NCBI RefSeq assembly: GCF_900182935.1
Contig: NZ_FXUE01000002.1
Span: forward strand, 372,001-436,000
DNA from: Fibrobacter sp. UWB10
GTDB taxonomy: Bacteria; Fibrobacterota; Fibrobacteria; Fibrobacterales; Fibrobacteraceae
Direction: 5' to 3'
DNA length: 64,000 nucleotides
Below, piece by piece: positions 54,586-62,802 of this stretch (position 1 is its first letter; every line of letters begins with the position of its first letter). Both the position numbers and the translations under genes were made by a program. The notes under the pieces were generated by a model. It saw nothing but the letters and a program-made list of their open reading frames with translations, was not told the origin of the DNA and did not search any database.

Positions 54586-57474
54586 ATGTCCCGGCAGTTC
54601 TGGTTGGGACTTCTTTTGCTTTCTGTACTCGCATGGGGTATGGATACGGATTCTTTGCCGGTATGGGATCCGGCAATGCTTGTGCGTGGAAATTCCTTTG
54701 TTCAAAATGCGGATACTTCTACCCGCAAAGATTCTTTGGAAACCCATGGTTACAAGACGGTGCAAATTACCGTGGGCGATGGCGGTACTCAGGTGGATCA
54801 GGAACTCCGCTTGTCGATTACAGGAAAAATTACCGACAGCGTGTATATTGATGCCTTGCTGAGTGATGTGGGGCGCCGTGCGGGCGACCAGACTACGGCA
54901 ACGTTGCGCGAGGTAGACCAAATTTATTTCCGCGTAGAATCGCCGCATTATTTTTTGCACTTGGGCGATTTGACTTGGGTGGATTCGACCATGGGCTTTA
55001 CCGGAATGTCGCGTGCGTCTTTGGGCGCTATGGCCGGTGTGCGCGGTGATTTTGGTGGTGGCTATGCGCAGGTGCGCGGCGTGATTGGTACCGATGAGGT
55101 GCAACATTATGCGCGAACGTTTAATGGCGTGAGTGGCCAGCAGTTGGGCTATTCGCTGGATGGTTACGGCAGTTTTATTGCCGTGGTGCCGCAGTCCGAA
55201 ACCGTGTGGCTGAATGGGACTAAGCTTACTCGCGGTAAAGATTACTTGGTGAATTACGCGGGCGGCATGCTCGATTTTAAGGGCTCGGTATTGCCGAGTT
55301 TCGATGATGAAATTCGCGTTGAATATGACGCCTACGAAAACGATAACATTTACATGCTTAAGGGTGCTGCGGCAAGCTATAGGCATCCGAACTTGTATTT
55401 GGATATTTCTGGATTTAGGCTTGAAAATGATGTGGACCGCCTAAAGCGTAGCGTTTGGACCGATGACGATTACGCCATGCTCAAGGCTGACCGCGGTGGC
55501 GATTTTGTGCGCGACGATACGCTGCCGCCCTTGAACAGGCCCGACAGAACGGAACGCATGAACGCCCGCATTCGTGTGCAACAGAATCAACAGTTCTATG
55601 CCGACTTTGAAATGGCAATGAATCGCACCGATACAAATATTGTTTCTAGCCATGTTGGCGGTAATGAGGGCAAGGCTTTCCGCTGGTTTGTGACAACCGA
55701 TTCTACCCGCAACCTTGTGCATTTTCCGGTGGCGATGTCGGTGTACGGCAACCGCGTGCAGCAAGGGTTTGATATTCTGAAAAATCCTGGGAGCGATTTG
55801 GACTGGAATCTTTTCGGCTTGCGCGATAGTTGGGATTTGGCGTATAGCGATTCGGCTTTCTTGAATGATGACTTGTTGCACGATGAATTCACGATGCGTG
55901 CGCGGTTTGCAAAAGAATGGTTTGGGTCTGCGCAGTGGGGCTACCGTCGCAATGCCGACGAAGACTGGAATTCTTCGCGAGTGCAGTTGGGCGTGCAGCA
56001 CCGCAATCGAAATACCTTGGGCGAACTCGCTTTGATTCGTGTGGCGAGCTTGCAAGAGCGTGAAATGGAACGCTACCAGGGAACGCTGAATGCGGAATTC
56101 TTGCGCGGGACTGTGCGACCGTATGGTTCGGGCGATTTGCGCTATACGAAAATCAATTTGCATGGAATTGAAGATGACGTGATTTACGGAAAGTCTTCAA
56201 GCGGTTTAGGGATTTACTTTGACCGCGGCGAGATACGTGAAAGCGTAGGCGGGCGAATGGCCAAGCGTCGTGGCGATACATACGGCGATGAATGGGCTGA
56301 TTCCTTGTGGGCGGCCACCTGGGTGCAAGAGGCGAATTATAACAGTCGCTACTTTACGCTGTCGCACTTGCTGCAATACGAACGCATGCGTACGGATTCT
56401 TCGGAAAGCGAAAACAGCTGGCTTGCCAATTTGAATTCTCGCTTTGGCGGCGAAGATCTTGGCTGGCAGGGTAATGTGTCGTATAAATTGGGCTTGACTG
56501 AAGAACAGATTTATACCGCGGTTTACAAGGCGGTGGCGCCGGGTACAGGCGATGTACGTTACGATAGCTTGACGGCAAGCTATATCGAGGGAGTAGATAA
56601 CGGTGACTTTGTGTACGAAGGCATGGGCCGTAATGATTCCGTGGGCGCAGTTCTTTCGTCAGACGCTGCATTCAATATCGAACTTCGCTTTAATCCGGGG
56701 CTTGTCTTTGGCGTACGCGAAGGATTCCTGCGCGATGTCACTTTTGGCGGTTCGTACGAGGGCGAAGGAAGCGATACGACGGGCAAAAAAATATACTTCC
56801 CGCCGATTACGACTTCGCAACTGCACCGCATGACATCGGGCCGTATGGCGGTGGAAGGCCTTGTCGATTGGCAACACCCTTCGGGCGTGTCGCTTACGTA
56901 TAAGCCGGGCGCCTCATTCGATAAAAAGCTTTCTTCGATTTCTTATTACGAAACCTCTTACTCGCATGAGTTCGAAGCAGGCTACCGCATTAATCTAGAC
57001 CACTTTGTGGGCGGCAAGTTCCTGATGCAAGAAAATGAACTTTCTGCCATGCAGGAATGGAACTGGAATGTTTACGACGGAACACTGCGTTACCGCTTTG
57101 ACTTTTTGCAGGGATTCTTTGTGCAACCGCTCGGGCGTTACCGCAAGGGTGAGGGCTCCGACGGCTCGGGCTACGAAAGCGGTGATTTTGAAGCAAATCT
57201 TTGGGAAGGCGCTTTGCGTATTGGTTACAATCGCCAGAAAAAGGTGAATTCGTACGCGAACTTCTCGGTGGTGCAAGTTGAAAGCGATGGTGACATCATC
57301 CCGTACCAAGTGATGGATGGCTACAGCGATGGCCGTACGTATCGTTTTGAATTTTCGCTCTCGGTTGATTTGAATGACTTTTTGTCGATGGGTTGCAGTT
57401 ACATTTTGCGGTTTGGCGACGCCGAAGAGAATATCTTCCAGAAGCTTAGCACCGAAGCGAGGGCGTACTTCTGA
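54586..57474 (+). CDS. Large outer-membrane beta-barrel-type protein, SprA-like module
   Basis: This 962-residue protein has a signal peptide (LGLLLLSVLAWG). Near residues 200-250, SETVWLNGTKLTRGKDYLVN followed by GGMLDFKGSVLP and DEIRVEYDAYEN matches a module common in large outer-membrane proteins, such as SprA of type IX secretion. The rest is rich in amphipathic strands with Tyr/Trp/Phe girdles and ends in EARAYF, a Phe-terminated OMP end. GTG at 54577 is an alternative start. It is coupled to the Omp85 gene (stop and start share bases). A role as an adhesin or secretion pore is possible; it is too short to be canonical SprA. Confidence 0.65.
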   Translation: MSRQFWLGLLLLSVLAWGMDTDSLPVWDPAMLVRGNSFVQNADTSTRKDSLETHGYKTVQITVGDGGTQVDQELRLSITGKITDSVYIDALLSDVGRRAGDQTTATLREVDQIYFRVESPHYFLHLGDLTWVDSTMGFTGMSRASLGAMAGVRGDFGGGYAQVRGVIGTDEVQHYARTFNGVSGQQLGYSLDGYGSFIAVVPQSETVWLNGTKLTRGKDYLVNYAGGMLDFKGSVLPSFDDEIRVEYDAYENDNIYMLKGAAASYRHPNLYLDISGFRLENDVDRLKRSVWTDDDYAMLKADRGGDFVRDDTLPPLNRPDRTERMNARIRVQQNQQFYADFEMAMNRTDTNIVSSHVGGNEGKAFRWFVTTDSTRNLVHFPVAMSVYGNRVQQGFDILKNPGSDLDWNLFGLRDSWDLAYSDSAFLNDDLLHDEFTMRARFAKEWFGSAQWGYRRNADEDWNSSRVQLGVQHRNRNTLGELALIRVASLQEREMERYQGTLNAEFLRGTVRPYGSGDLRYTKINLHGIEDDVIYGKSSSGLGIYFDRGEIRESVGGRMAKRRGDTYGDEWADSLWAATWVQEANYNSRYFTLSHLLQYERMRTDSSESENSWLANLNSRFGGEDLGWQGNVSYKLGLTEEQIYTAVYKAVAPGTGDVRYDSLTASYIEGVDNGDFVYEGMGRNDSVGAVLSSDAAFNIELRFNPGLVFGVREGFLRDVTFGGSYEGEGSDTTGKKIYFPPITTSQLHRMTSGRMAVEGLVDWQHPSGVSLTYKPGASFDKKLSSISYYETSYSHEFEAGYRINLDHFVGGKFLMQENELSAMQEWNWNVYDGTLRYRFDFLQGFFVQPLGRYRKGEGSDGSGYESGDFEANLWEGALRIGYNRQKKVNSYANFSVVQVESDGDIIPYQVMDGYSDGRTYRFEFSLSVDLNDFLSMGCSYILRFGDAEENIFQKLSTEARAYF

Positions 57475-58844
57475 TGTGTAATTTGCGATGTGTGATGTTC
57501 GTGTTGTTCGCTTGTGCGCATGTGTTTGCGGCGAATTGCCGTATTACGGCGGTGCAGTGGGTGGGCGAGCGCGAATCGTACGAAGAATCCCAAGTGCAAG
57601 CGCTGGTAGGCAAATCTTGCGAAAGCTGGCCGCTCACGCGAGACCGCATCGTGAGCCATTATGAAAATCGAGGATTCCTGTCGGCAAAACTTATGGGCGA
57701 TTTAGATTCGGCCGGAGTGCTGACAGTCAGTTTAGACCGTGGCATTCCTTGGGTGTGGGCAGACCCCGAGAATTTGGATTCTTCGGGAAGCGATATCGAA
57801 GTATTCCGTCGGCAAACGAGAATCGAGCCGGGCAAATTTGTGTCGCCGCTTGAGCTCGAACGTTCCGACATGAAAATGGCGAGCTTGGGCTATTACAACC
57901 GCACGGCTCCGGCGCAAATGTTCCGCGACCCGGTGCGCAACCGCATTATTCCGGTGTACCACATGCAGGCGGCCTCGGTGTCCGAGGCGTATGCGCTCCT
58001 GACTTATTCTAGCGAAACCGACGAGTGGGAAGGCAACGTGAATGTGGCTCTCTATAACATTCGCGGAACCGCCCGCGACTTGACTCTAGAAGGCTATACG
58101 GGAGAAGATGCCCGCAGACTAGAAGGTTCGTACAAGGAACCATGGATTTTCGGCACCGAATGGAATGTAATTGCTCGCGGCTACTTCGACGAAGATTCTT
58201 CGGAACGCGATGCCTACGGCGAAATCGGAATTTCACGCGATATCGGCTTTGATTTTAGTATGGGTGTGTTCGTTGGCATCGGGAGCAATCGCAAGACATC
58301 TTCGCTTGAGCTCTCTTACGTGTCGCTTGATCGATTTGTGCTGCCGCGCTCGGGCACGCGCTTCAACGGCTCGATTGTTTGGAATATGGCTCGTCCCGAT
58401 TCCTTGGACAATTACCTGAAGGCCTCGGCCAAATTCTCGCGGTATATTCCTTTGTTCGGCAATTGGATTACGCGCTTTAGCGGGGCCGCCGGCGGAATCT
58501 TCCCGACGGATGCGGACTTGGACCGCTTCGACTATTTTGCGTTGGGCGGCATGGATAGCTTCAAGGGCATGGATGTGCGCTTTATGCGGACCCGCGCTTA
58601 CGGGTATTCCGAATTCGCGCTCTTGTGGCAAGATGGTTACGACTTGAGCATTGAAGCTTTCTATCAGCCGGGGCTTTACCGCGCCTTCAGCCGCCCTGAC
58701 CGTGGCTGGAAACGCGAGCATGATTACGGTGTGGCTTTTACGCAGTACCGCGGCAACTGGAGCGTGAACCTGTACTATGCCCTCCGCAACGGCGAGAATT
58801 ACCTCGACGGCATCATCGGCTTCGGACTAAAGACCTTGTTCTAA
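57474..58844 (+). CDS. Omp85-family outer-membrane protein (BamA/TamA-like)
   Basis: This 456-residue protein has a signal peptide (ending HVFAAN) and one or two short POTRA-like modules (about 22-160, including HYENRGFLSAKL). The C-terminal barrel (about 170-456) has DYFALGGMDSFKGMDVRFMR, the VRGF-like loop 6 region of Omp85 proteins, and a terminal Phe. It probably inserts or exports partner outer-membrane proteins. Its ATG overlaps the preceding stop (TGATG), suggesting it serves the protein at 54586. It is shorter than BamA. Confidence 0.8.
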   Translation: MCNLRCVMFVLFACAHVFAANCRITAVQWVGERESYEESQVQALVGKSCESWPLTRDRIVSHYENRGFLSAKLMGDLDSAGVLTVSLDRGIPWVWADPENLDSSGSDIEVFRRQTRIEPGKFVSPLELERSDMKMASLGYYNRTAPAQMFRDPVRNRIIPVYHMQAASVSEAYALLTYSSETDEWEGNVNVALYNIRGTARDLTLEGYTGEDARRLEGSYKEPWIFGTEWNVIARGYFDEDSSERDAYGEIGISRDIGFDFSMGVFVGIGSNRKTSSLELSYVSLDRFVLPRSGTRFNGSIVWNMARPDSLDNYLKASAKFSRYIPLFGNWITRFSGAAGGIFPTDADLDRFDYFALGGMDSFKGMDVRFMRTRAYGYSEFALLWQDGYDLSIEAFYQPGLYRAFSRPDRGWKREHDYGVAFTQYRGNWSVNLYYALRNGENYLDGIIGFGLKTLF

Positions 58845-58874
58845 AAAAGGTTGACGATCAAGTTCTTAAAGATT

Positions 58875-58960
58875 GTCACACTGATTCGATTTTACTAACG
58901 TAAAATCTGATTTGAATATATTTTTCTGAAATGCCGTTAGGCATTTCGAATTCGTGTGAC
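58875..58960. repeat. Palindromic element with GTCACAC/GTGTGAC ends
   Basis: GTCACACTGATTC (from 58875) and a right end finishing GTGTGAC (to 58960) are inverted. Inside are ATTTTAC-TAAC-GTAAAAT (58889-58906) and GAAATGCC-GTTA-GGCATTTC (58928-58947). It has the same plan as the element at 43090. It lies between the converging Omp85 and epmB genes. Confidence 0.7.
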
Positions 58961-58983
58961 ACCAATAGAGTTTATTGCCCGAA

Positions 58984-59958
58984 TTAAACGGGAGTTTTAC
59001 TCTTCTCGCCGGCGATTTCTCGTACGAGTTTCGGCACCAGGTAGCCTGGCAACTTGGTGCGGATTTCTGCAATCAGCTTGCGGGCTTCGTCATCGCCGAC
59101 TTCGAAGTGGGCGACTCCGTTCGCATGGTCCAGCTGGTGCAAGTAGTAGGGGAGCACTCCCTGCTCGAAAAGTTTGCGGCACAAGGCGGTGAGCTTGATT
59201 GCTTCATCGCTGATTCCCCGCAGCAACACGCTCTGGTTCAAGAGCGTCCAACCACTAAAGCGCAGCTGTGCAAATACGGTTGCCGATTTTTCGTCGAGTT
59301 CGTCGGCGTGGTCCACATGAGATACCAACACACAGCTAAACCTTGCCGGTAGTTCGCGCAACAATTCAAAATGCTGCATCACCAAGTCCGGGCGCATCAC
59401 GGGGAGGCGCGTGTGGATTCTGAGCGTGGTGACCGAGGGGTGCATCGCAATCGCTTCAATCAGTTCGCGGAAGGCGCCGGGACCGAGAGTCAGCGGGTCG
59501 CCGCCCGAAAGAATCACTTCCCAAATGTCGGTGTGGGTGTCGAGCCAGTGGCTCACCTGGCGCGCAACATCAGGAGTGTTCTGGAAAGGGTAGTTCTTAC
59601 GGAAACAGAAACGGCAACGGGCACCGCAGGTGGCGGTCGAGACAATCAAGGCTCGCTGGTCGTATTTCTGAATCACGCAGTCGGATTTTCCGGCCGGTAA
59701 ATCGCCCACGGGGTCATCTACAAATCCATCGACCTTCTTGAGTTCGTCTTTGGTCGGCAAAATTTCGCGCAACAGGGCGGCAGGGTCGCTCGCCTTCTTG
59801 ATTAGGTCGGCATAATGCCTAGAACAAAGAAACGGAAACTTCGGATTCAGGTCAAGATCGGCAAGTGCGGTCGTTTTGGCGATAGTTGTCGCCAAATCGG
59901 ATCCCAAATAGTCCAAAAAGTCAGGGATTTGCGTGAAAACTTTTGAGGAGTCGTCCAT
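58984..59958 (-). CDS. epmB: EF-P (R)-beta-lysylation radical SAM protein
   Basis: This 324-residue enzyme belongs to the lysine 2,3-aminomutase family. It has the radical-SAM cluster Cys111-x3-Cys115-x2-Cys118 (CGARCRFCFR), EVILSGGDPLTL for SAM binding and IHTRLPVMRP. EpmB converts alpha-lysine to beta-lysine for attachment to elongation factor P. It diverges from efp with a 41-base gap, which supports that role. The ligase EpmA is not in the window. Length fits EpmB rather than the longer catabolic KamA. Confidence 0.9.
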   Translation of the reverse strand: MDDSSKVFTQIPDFLDYLGSDLATTIAKTTALADLDLNPKFPFLCSRHYADLIKKASDPAALLREILPTKDELKKVDGFVDDPVGDLPAGKSDCVIQKYDQRALIVSTATCGARCRFCFRKNYPFQNTPDVARQVSHWLDTHTDIWEVILSGGDPLTLGPGAFRELIEAIAMHPSVTTLRIHTRLPVMRPDLVMQHFELLRELPARFSCVLVSHVDHADELDEKSATVFAQLRFSGWTLLNQSVLLRGISDEAIKLTALCRKLFEQGVLPYYLHQLDHANGVAHFEVGDDEARKLIAEIRTKLPGYLVPKLVREIAGEKSKTPV

Positions 59959-59999
59959 TATATTGCTAAATTTAGAATCAAAATCAACAAGAGGATAAT

Positions 60000-60584
60000 A
60001 TGGGTACTGTAAGCACCAACGAATTCCGCAAGAAACTTAAAATCATGGTTGATGGTCAGCCGTACGAAATCATTGAAAACCAGTTCGTGAAGCCGGGTAA
60101 GGGTCAGGCCTTTAACCGCGTTCGCATCAAGAACTTGGTGACTGGCCGCACCCTCGAACGCACCTGGAAGAGTGGCGATACGGTTGAAGAAGCCGACGTG
60201 ACCTTCACCGAAATGACTTACCTCTACAACGACGGTTCTACTTGGTACTTCCTGAACAACGAAACTCAGGAAACCGAAGAAATCGCTAAGGAAGCCCTCA
60301 ATGGCTGCGAAGTTTGGCTCCTCGATGGCGCTACTGTCGAAGTCACTTGGTGGAAGGACCCGAAGACTCAGGCAACGCTTCCGATCGAAGTGATTCCGCC
60401 TACCTTCGTTGATCTCATGATCATCGACGCTCCTCCGGCAGTCCAGGGCAACACCAGCGGTAACGTGATGCGTGAATGCACCGTCGAAACCGGCGCTAAG
60501 GTGATGATCCCGCTCTTCATCGAAAACAACACCAAGATCCGCGTGGATACCCGCGACGGTTCTTACCTCGAACGCGCAAAGTAA
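60000..60584 (+). CDS. efp: Elongation factor P
   Basis: This 194-residue factor rescues ribosomes stalled at proline runs. It has Lys34 in KPGKGQAF, the site modified with beta-lysine by EpmA/EpmB in many bacteria, and the KOW and OB domains (IEVIPPTFVDLMIIDAPP, and the C-terminal RVDTRDGSYLERAK). GAGGA precedes the ATG. It diverges from epmB and is followed by repeats and a terminator. Confidence 0.97.
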   Translation: MGTVSTNEFRKKLKIMVDGQPYEIIENQFVKPGKGQAFNRVRIKNLVTGRTLERTWKSGDTVEEADVTFTEMTYLYNDGSTWYFLNNETQETEEIAKEALNGCEVWLLDGATVEVTWWKDPKTQATLPIEVIPPTFVDLMIIDAPPAVQGNTSGNVMRECTVETGAKVMIPLFIENNTKIRVDTRDGSYLERAK

Positions 60585-60601
60585 TTTTCACTTTGTCATC
60601 C

Positions 60602-60690
60602 TGAGCTATACGAAACTTAGAACTTTAGTTCTCTAGTTGAGTTATGCCCTTTGGGTAGAAGCCCGTAAGGGCGAAGTCGAAGGATCTAGA
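60602..60690. repeat. TGTCATCC-type intergenic repeat
   Basis: TGTCATCCTGAGC begins near 60602 and the unit ends GAAGTCGAAGGATCTAG near 60690. Internal hairpins include AGCCCGTAAGGGC. It fills much of the 333-base gap after efp. The remainder of the gap holds the terminator, a further hairpin (GGGGCTCCGCCCC, about 60797-60809) and the half-element at 60828. Confidence 0.6.
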
Positions 60691-60700
60691 AATTCGAAAC

Positions 60701-60729
60701 GCTCCTGGCTCCGGCTGGGAGCTTTCTTT
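60701..60729 (+). terminator. Terminator after efp
   Basis: GCTCC-TG-GC and GC-TG-GGAGC form a stem around TCCG with an internal TG/TG mismatch, followed by TTTCTTTG. It lies beyond the repeat. Confidence 0.6.
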
Positions 60730-60827
60730 GTATGTAGGGGGAAGAGTCCCCCTCGCTGCAACCGCCCTTGGCGTTTTCCGCTACCTCCTCTCCTAAGGGG
60801 CTCCGCCCCCTAAAACCCTCAATGGAG

Positions 60828-60857
60828 CCACACTGATTCGAAATCACTAACGTGATT
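60828..60857. repeat. Left half of the CACACNGATT/TAAC-loop element
   Basis: CCACACTGATTCG (60828-60840) is followed by AATCAC-TAAC-GTGATT (60842-60857). The matching inverted right end, GAATCTGTGTGAC, is at 61662-61674, on the far side of the next gene. Confidence 0.6.
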
Positions 60858-60917
60858 CCTGTTTTAATATTATAAATTTGACAAAAACGATTCTTTCGCG
60901 GGTCTAGGAGGCTTTCT

Positions 60918-61604
60918 TTGAAGTATTTTGCCACGTTGTTGTTTTCTGCAGTTTTGTTCGTTGCGTGCAGTGGTGAATCTGGTGATCCCATTGCACCAGC
61001 TTCGAACGGGAAAACATCTTCTTCGGTCAAGTCCAGCAACAGTAATAGGGCTCAGTGCAAAGTTGAAATAGATGAGAACTGCATTAAGGATGACCGTGAT
61101 GGTCAAACTTACAGGATTGTTAAAATCGGCGACCAGGTATGGATGGCGGAGAACCTGAACTTTGAAACGGATTCTAGTTTCTGCTACAACAACGAGGAAA
61201 GCAACTGCGCCAAGTACGGAAGGCTTTACAGGTGGGCTGCTGCGGTAGGTAAATCGGAGAGTGAATGCGGCTATGGCAAAACATGTTCCTTGCCGTCAGG
61301 AAACATCCAGGGTGTATGCCCGAGCGGTTGGCACTTGCCGAGCACGGCCGAATGGGAAACTTTGTTCAACGCAGTCGGCGGACAATCGACGGCCGGCGGG
61401 TTCTCGGCGCTCCCTGCTGGCGAAAGGTACGACACTGGGGATTACAGCTACGAGGGCTACTGCGCGAAGTTCTGGAGTTCTACGGAGGGCAATAGCCTCG
61501 GCGCGTCCTACATGTACTTGGTCTACAACCTCGACGATGCGCGCCTGTACTACTGCAGTAAGTACTACGGGTTCTCGGTTCGTTGCCTCCAGGACAATCC
61601 CTAA
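60918..61604 (+). CDS. FISUMP-domain lipoprotein
   Basis: This 228-residue lipoprotein (LFVAC, Cys17) starts at a TTG 6 bases after AGGAGG. After a short Ser/Asn linker comes the FISUMP domain (about 55-228): DRDGQTYRIVKIGDQVWMAE, KYGRLYRWAAAVG, CPSGWHLPSTAEWETLFNAV, FSALPAGER and FSVRCLQDNP. It is the shortest of the three copies. Half-copies of a palindromic element flank it, and a near-identical signal peptide occurs in the next gene. Confidence 0.92.
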   Translation: MKYFATLLFSAVLFVACSGESGDPIAPASNGKTSSSVKSSNSNRAQCKVEIDENCIKDDRDGQTYRIVKIGDQVWMAENLNFETDSSFCYNNEESNCAKYGRLYRWAAAVGKSESECGYGKTCSLPSGNIQGVCPSGWHLPSTAEWETLFNAVGGQSTAGGFSALPAGERYDTGDYSYEGYCAKFWSSTEGNSLGASYMYLVYNLDDARLYYCSKYYGFSVRCLQDNP

Positions 61605-61623
61605 CCATCTGTTTGTAGAATAA

Positions 61624-61646
61624 GGGCGCCGGTGGCGCCTTTTTTG
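61624..61646 (+). terminator. Terminator after FISUMP gene
   Basis: GGCGCC-GGT-GGCGCC is followed by six T. A near copy with one mismatch occurs after the next FISUMP gene, at 62731. Confidence 0.8.
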
Positions 61647-61661
61647 TACGAGAGCCTCACT

Positions 61662-61674
61662 GAATCTGTGTGAC
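61662..61674. repeat. Right half of the CACACNGATT element
   Basis: GAATCTGTGTGAC, the inverse of the CACACNGATTC end found at 43090, 58875 and 60828. Confidence 0.5.
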
Positions 61675-61724
61675 AATAAACTACATTTGCTTTATTGAAT
61701 CCTTGACTTATCAGGAGGGCCTTT

Positions 61725-62699
61725 ATGAAACGTTTTGCTGCATTATTGGTTTCTGCAGTTTTGTTCGTTGCGTGCGGTGATGATTCTAGCAGTTCCGCAT
61801 CAGCACCTGTTTTGGATGAAGACTTATCTTCATCTAGTGTTGAGTCCAACAACGTATCCTCGTCTTCGGCCAAGTCCGGCGGCAGTTCGGTGAAGTCATC
61901 CTCTAGTGTCACGCCGGAGTCGAGTTCCAGTAGTGTATCCCAAGAAGTGTCTAGCAGTTCTACTGTGTTTAGTAGCAGTTCGGCAGTTTTGGAGAGTGAC
62001 GATTGGTATGGGTGGAGTTGGGATGTTCCGAAGGAGAGTCGCTTGAATCCGGACATTTCCTACGACTCCATAATAGACTCTCGCGACAATAAAGTCTACA
62101 AGACGGTGAAAATTGGTGATCAAGTGTGGATGGCAGAGAACTTGAACTACTTCGATGAAACTCTCGATGGTATCAGTTGGTGCTATGACAATGACCCGAA
62201 AAAATGCGAGGTTACGGGTCGCCTTTATACTTGGGCTGCAGCGATTGATTCGGTCGGGTTATATGACGATGGCAATGGCGTGGAATGTGGTTATGGTATA
62301 GATTGTTCCCTGCCCGACACGGTGTATGGAATTTGCCCATCGGGTTGGCACCTGCCTAATGATACAGAATGGAAAACTTTGATTGCCACAGTAGGCGGAG
62401 ATTCAACGGCTGGCAAGATGTTGAAGTCGCAAACGGGATGGGTTCACGGTGGCAATGGTACGGATGATTTTGGCTTCTCTGCGTTGCCTGCTGGCGAATA
62501 TGACCCGGATGACTCTTATTTCAAATTTACCTTAGGTGGCTACATGGGCTTATTTTGGAGCGCATCTCAAGCTAGGTATTATAAAATTCAAGAAGAAGCA
62601 GACCGCTTGAGCATGAACTATAGTATCGAGAACGTGTATCTGGTTGGTTGGGAGAAAAGCCTCGGTTTTTCTGTTCGTTGCATCAAGAATGAACCATAG
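61725..62699 (+). CDS. FISUMP-domain lipoprotein
   Basis: This 324-residue lipoprotein (LFVAC, Cys17) has AGGAGGG before its ATG. A Ser-rich linker (about 20-90) precedes the FISUMP domain (about 115-324): SRDNKVYKTVKIGDQVWMAE, CEVTGRLYTWAAAIDS, CPSGWHLPNDTEWKTLIATV, FSALPAGEY and FSVRCIKNEP. Signal peptide and end of the transcript resemble the previous gene, so the two are probably an old tandem duplication that diverged. Confidence 0.92.
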   Translation: MKRFAALLVSAVLFVACGDDSSSSASAPVLDEDLSSSSVESNNVSSSSAKSGGSSVKSSSSVTPESSSSSVSQEVSSSSTVFSSSSAVLESDDWYGWSWDVPKESRLNPDISYDSIIDSRDNKVYKTVKIGDQVWMAENLNYFDETLDGISWCYDNDPKKCEVTGRLYTWAAAIDSVGLYDDGNGVECGYGIDCSLPDTVYGICPSGWHLPNDTEWKTLIATVGGDSTAGKMLKSQTGWVHGGNGTDDFGFSALPAGEYDPDDSYFKFTLGGYMGLFWSASQARYYKIQEEADRLSMNYSIENVYLVGWEKSLGFSVRCIKNEP

Positions 62700-62730
62700 G
62701 TCATCCATTGACAATCTGTCTATAAAATAA

Positions 62731-62752
62731 GGGCGCCGGTGTCGCCTTTTTT
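62731..62752 (+). terminator. Terminator after second FISUMP gene
   Basis: GGCGCC-GGT-GTCGCC (one mismatch) is followed by six T, a diverged copy of the terminator at 61624. Confidence 0.65.
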
Positions 62753-62802
62753 GCTAATTTCAGGATAATTTTAAGATGGATGTTTGAAAAAGAAGGGTTG
62801 TC

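Noticed and set aside
60585..60917. Riboswitch between efp and the FISUMP gene
   Set aside because: The structure is explained by dispersed repeats, a terminator and a half-element; no known riboswitch core is seen.
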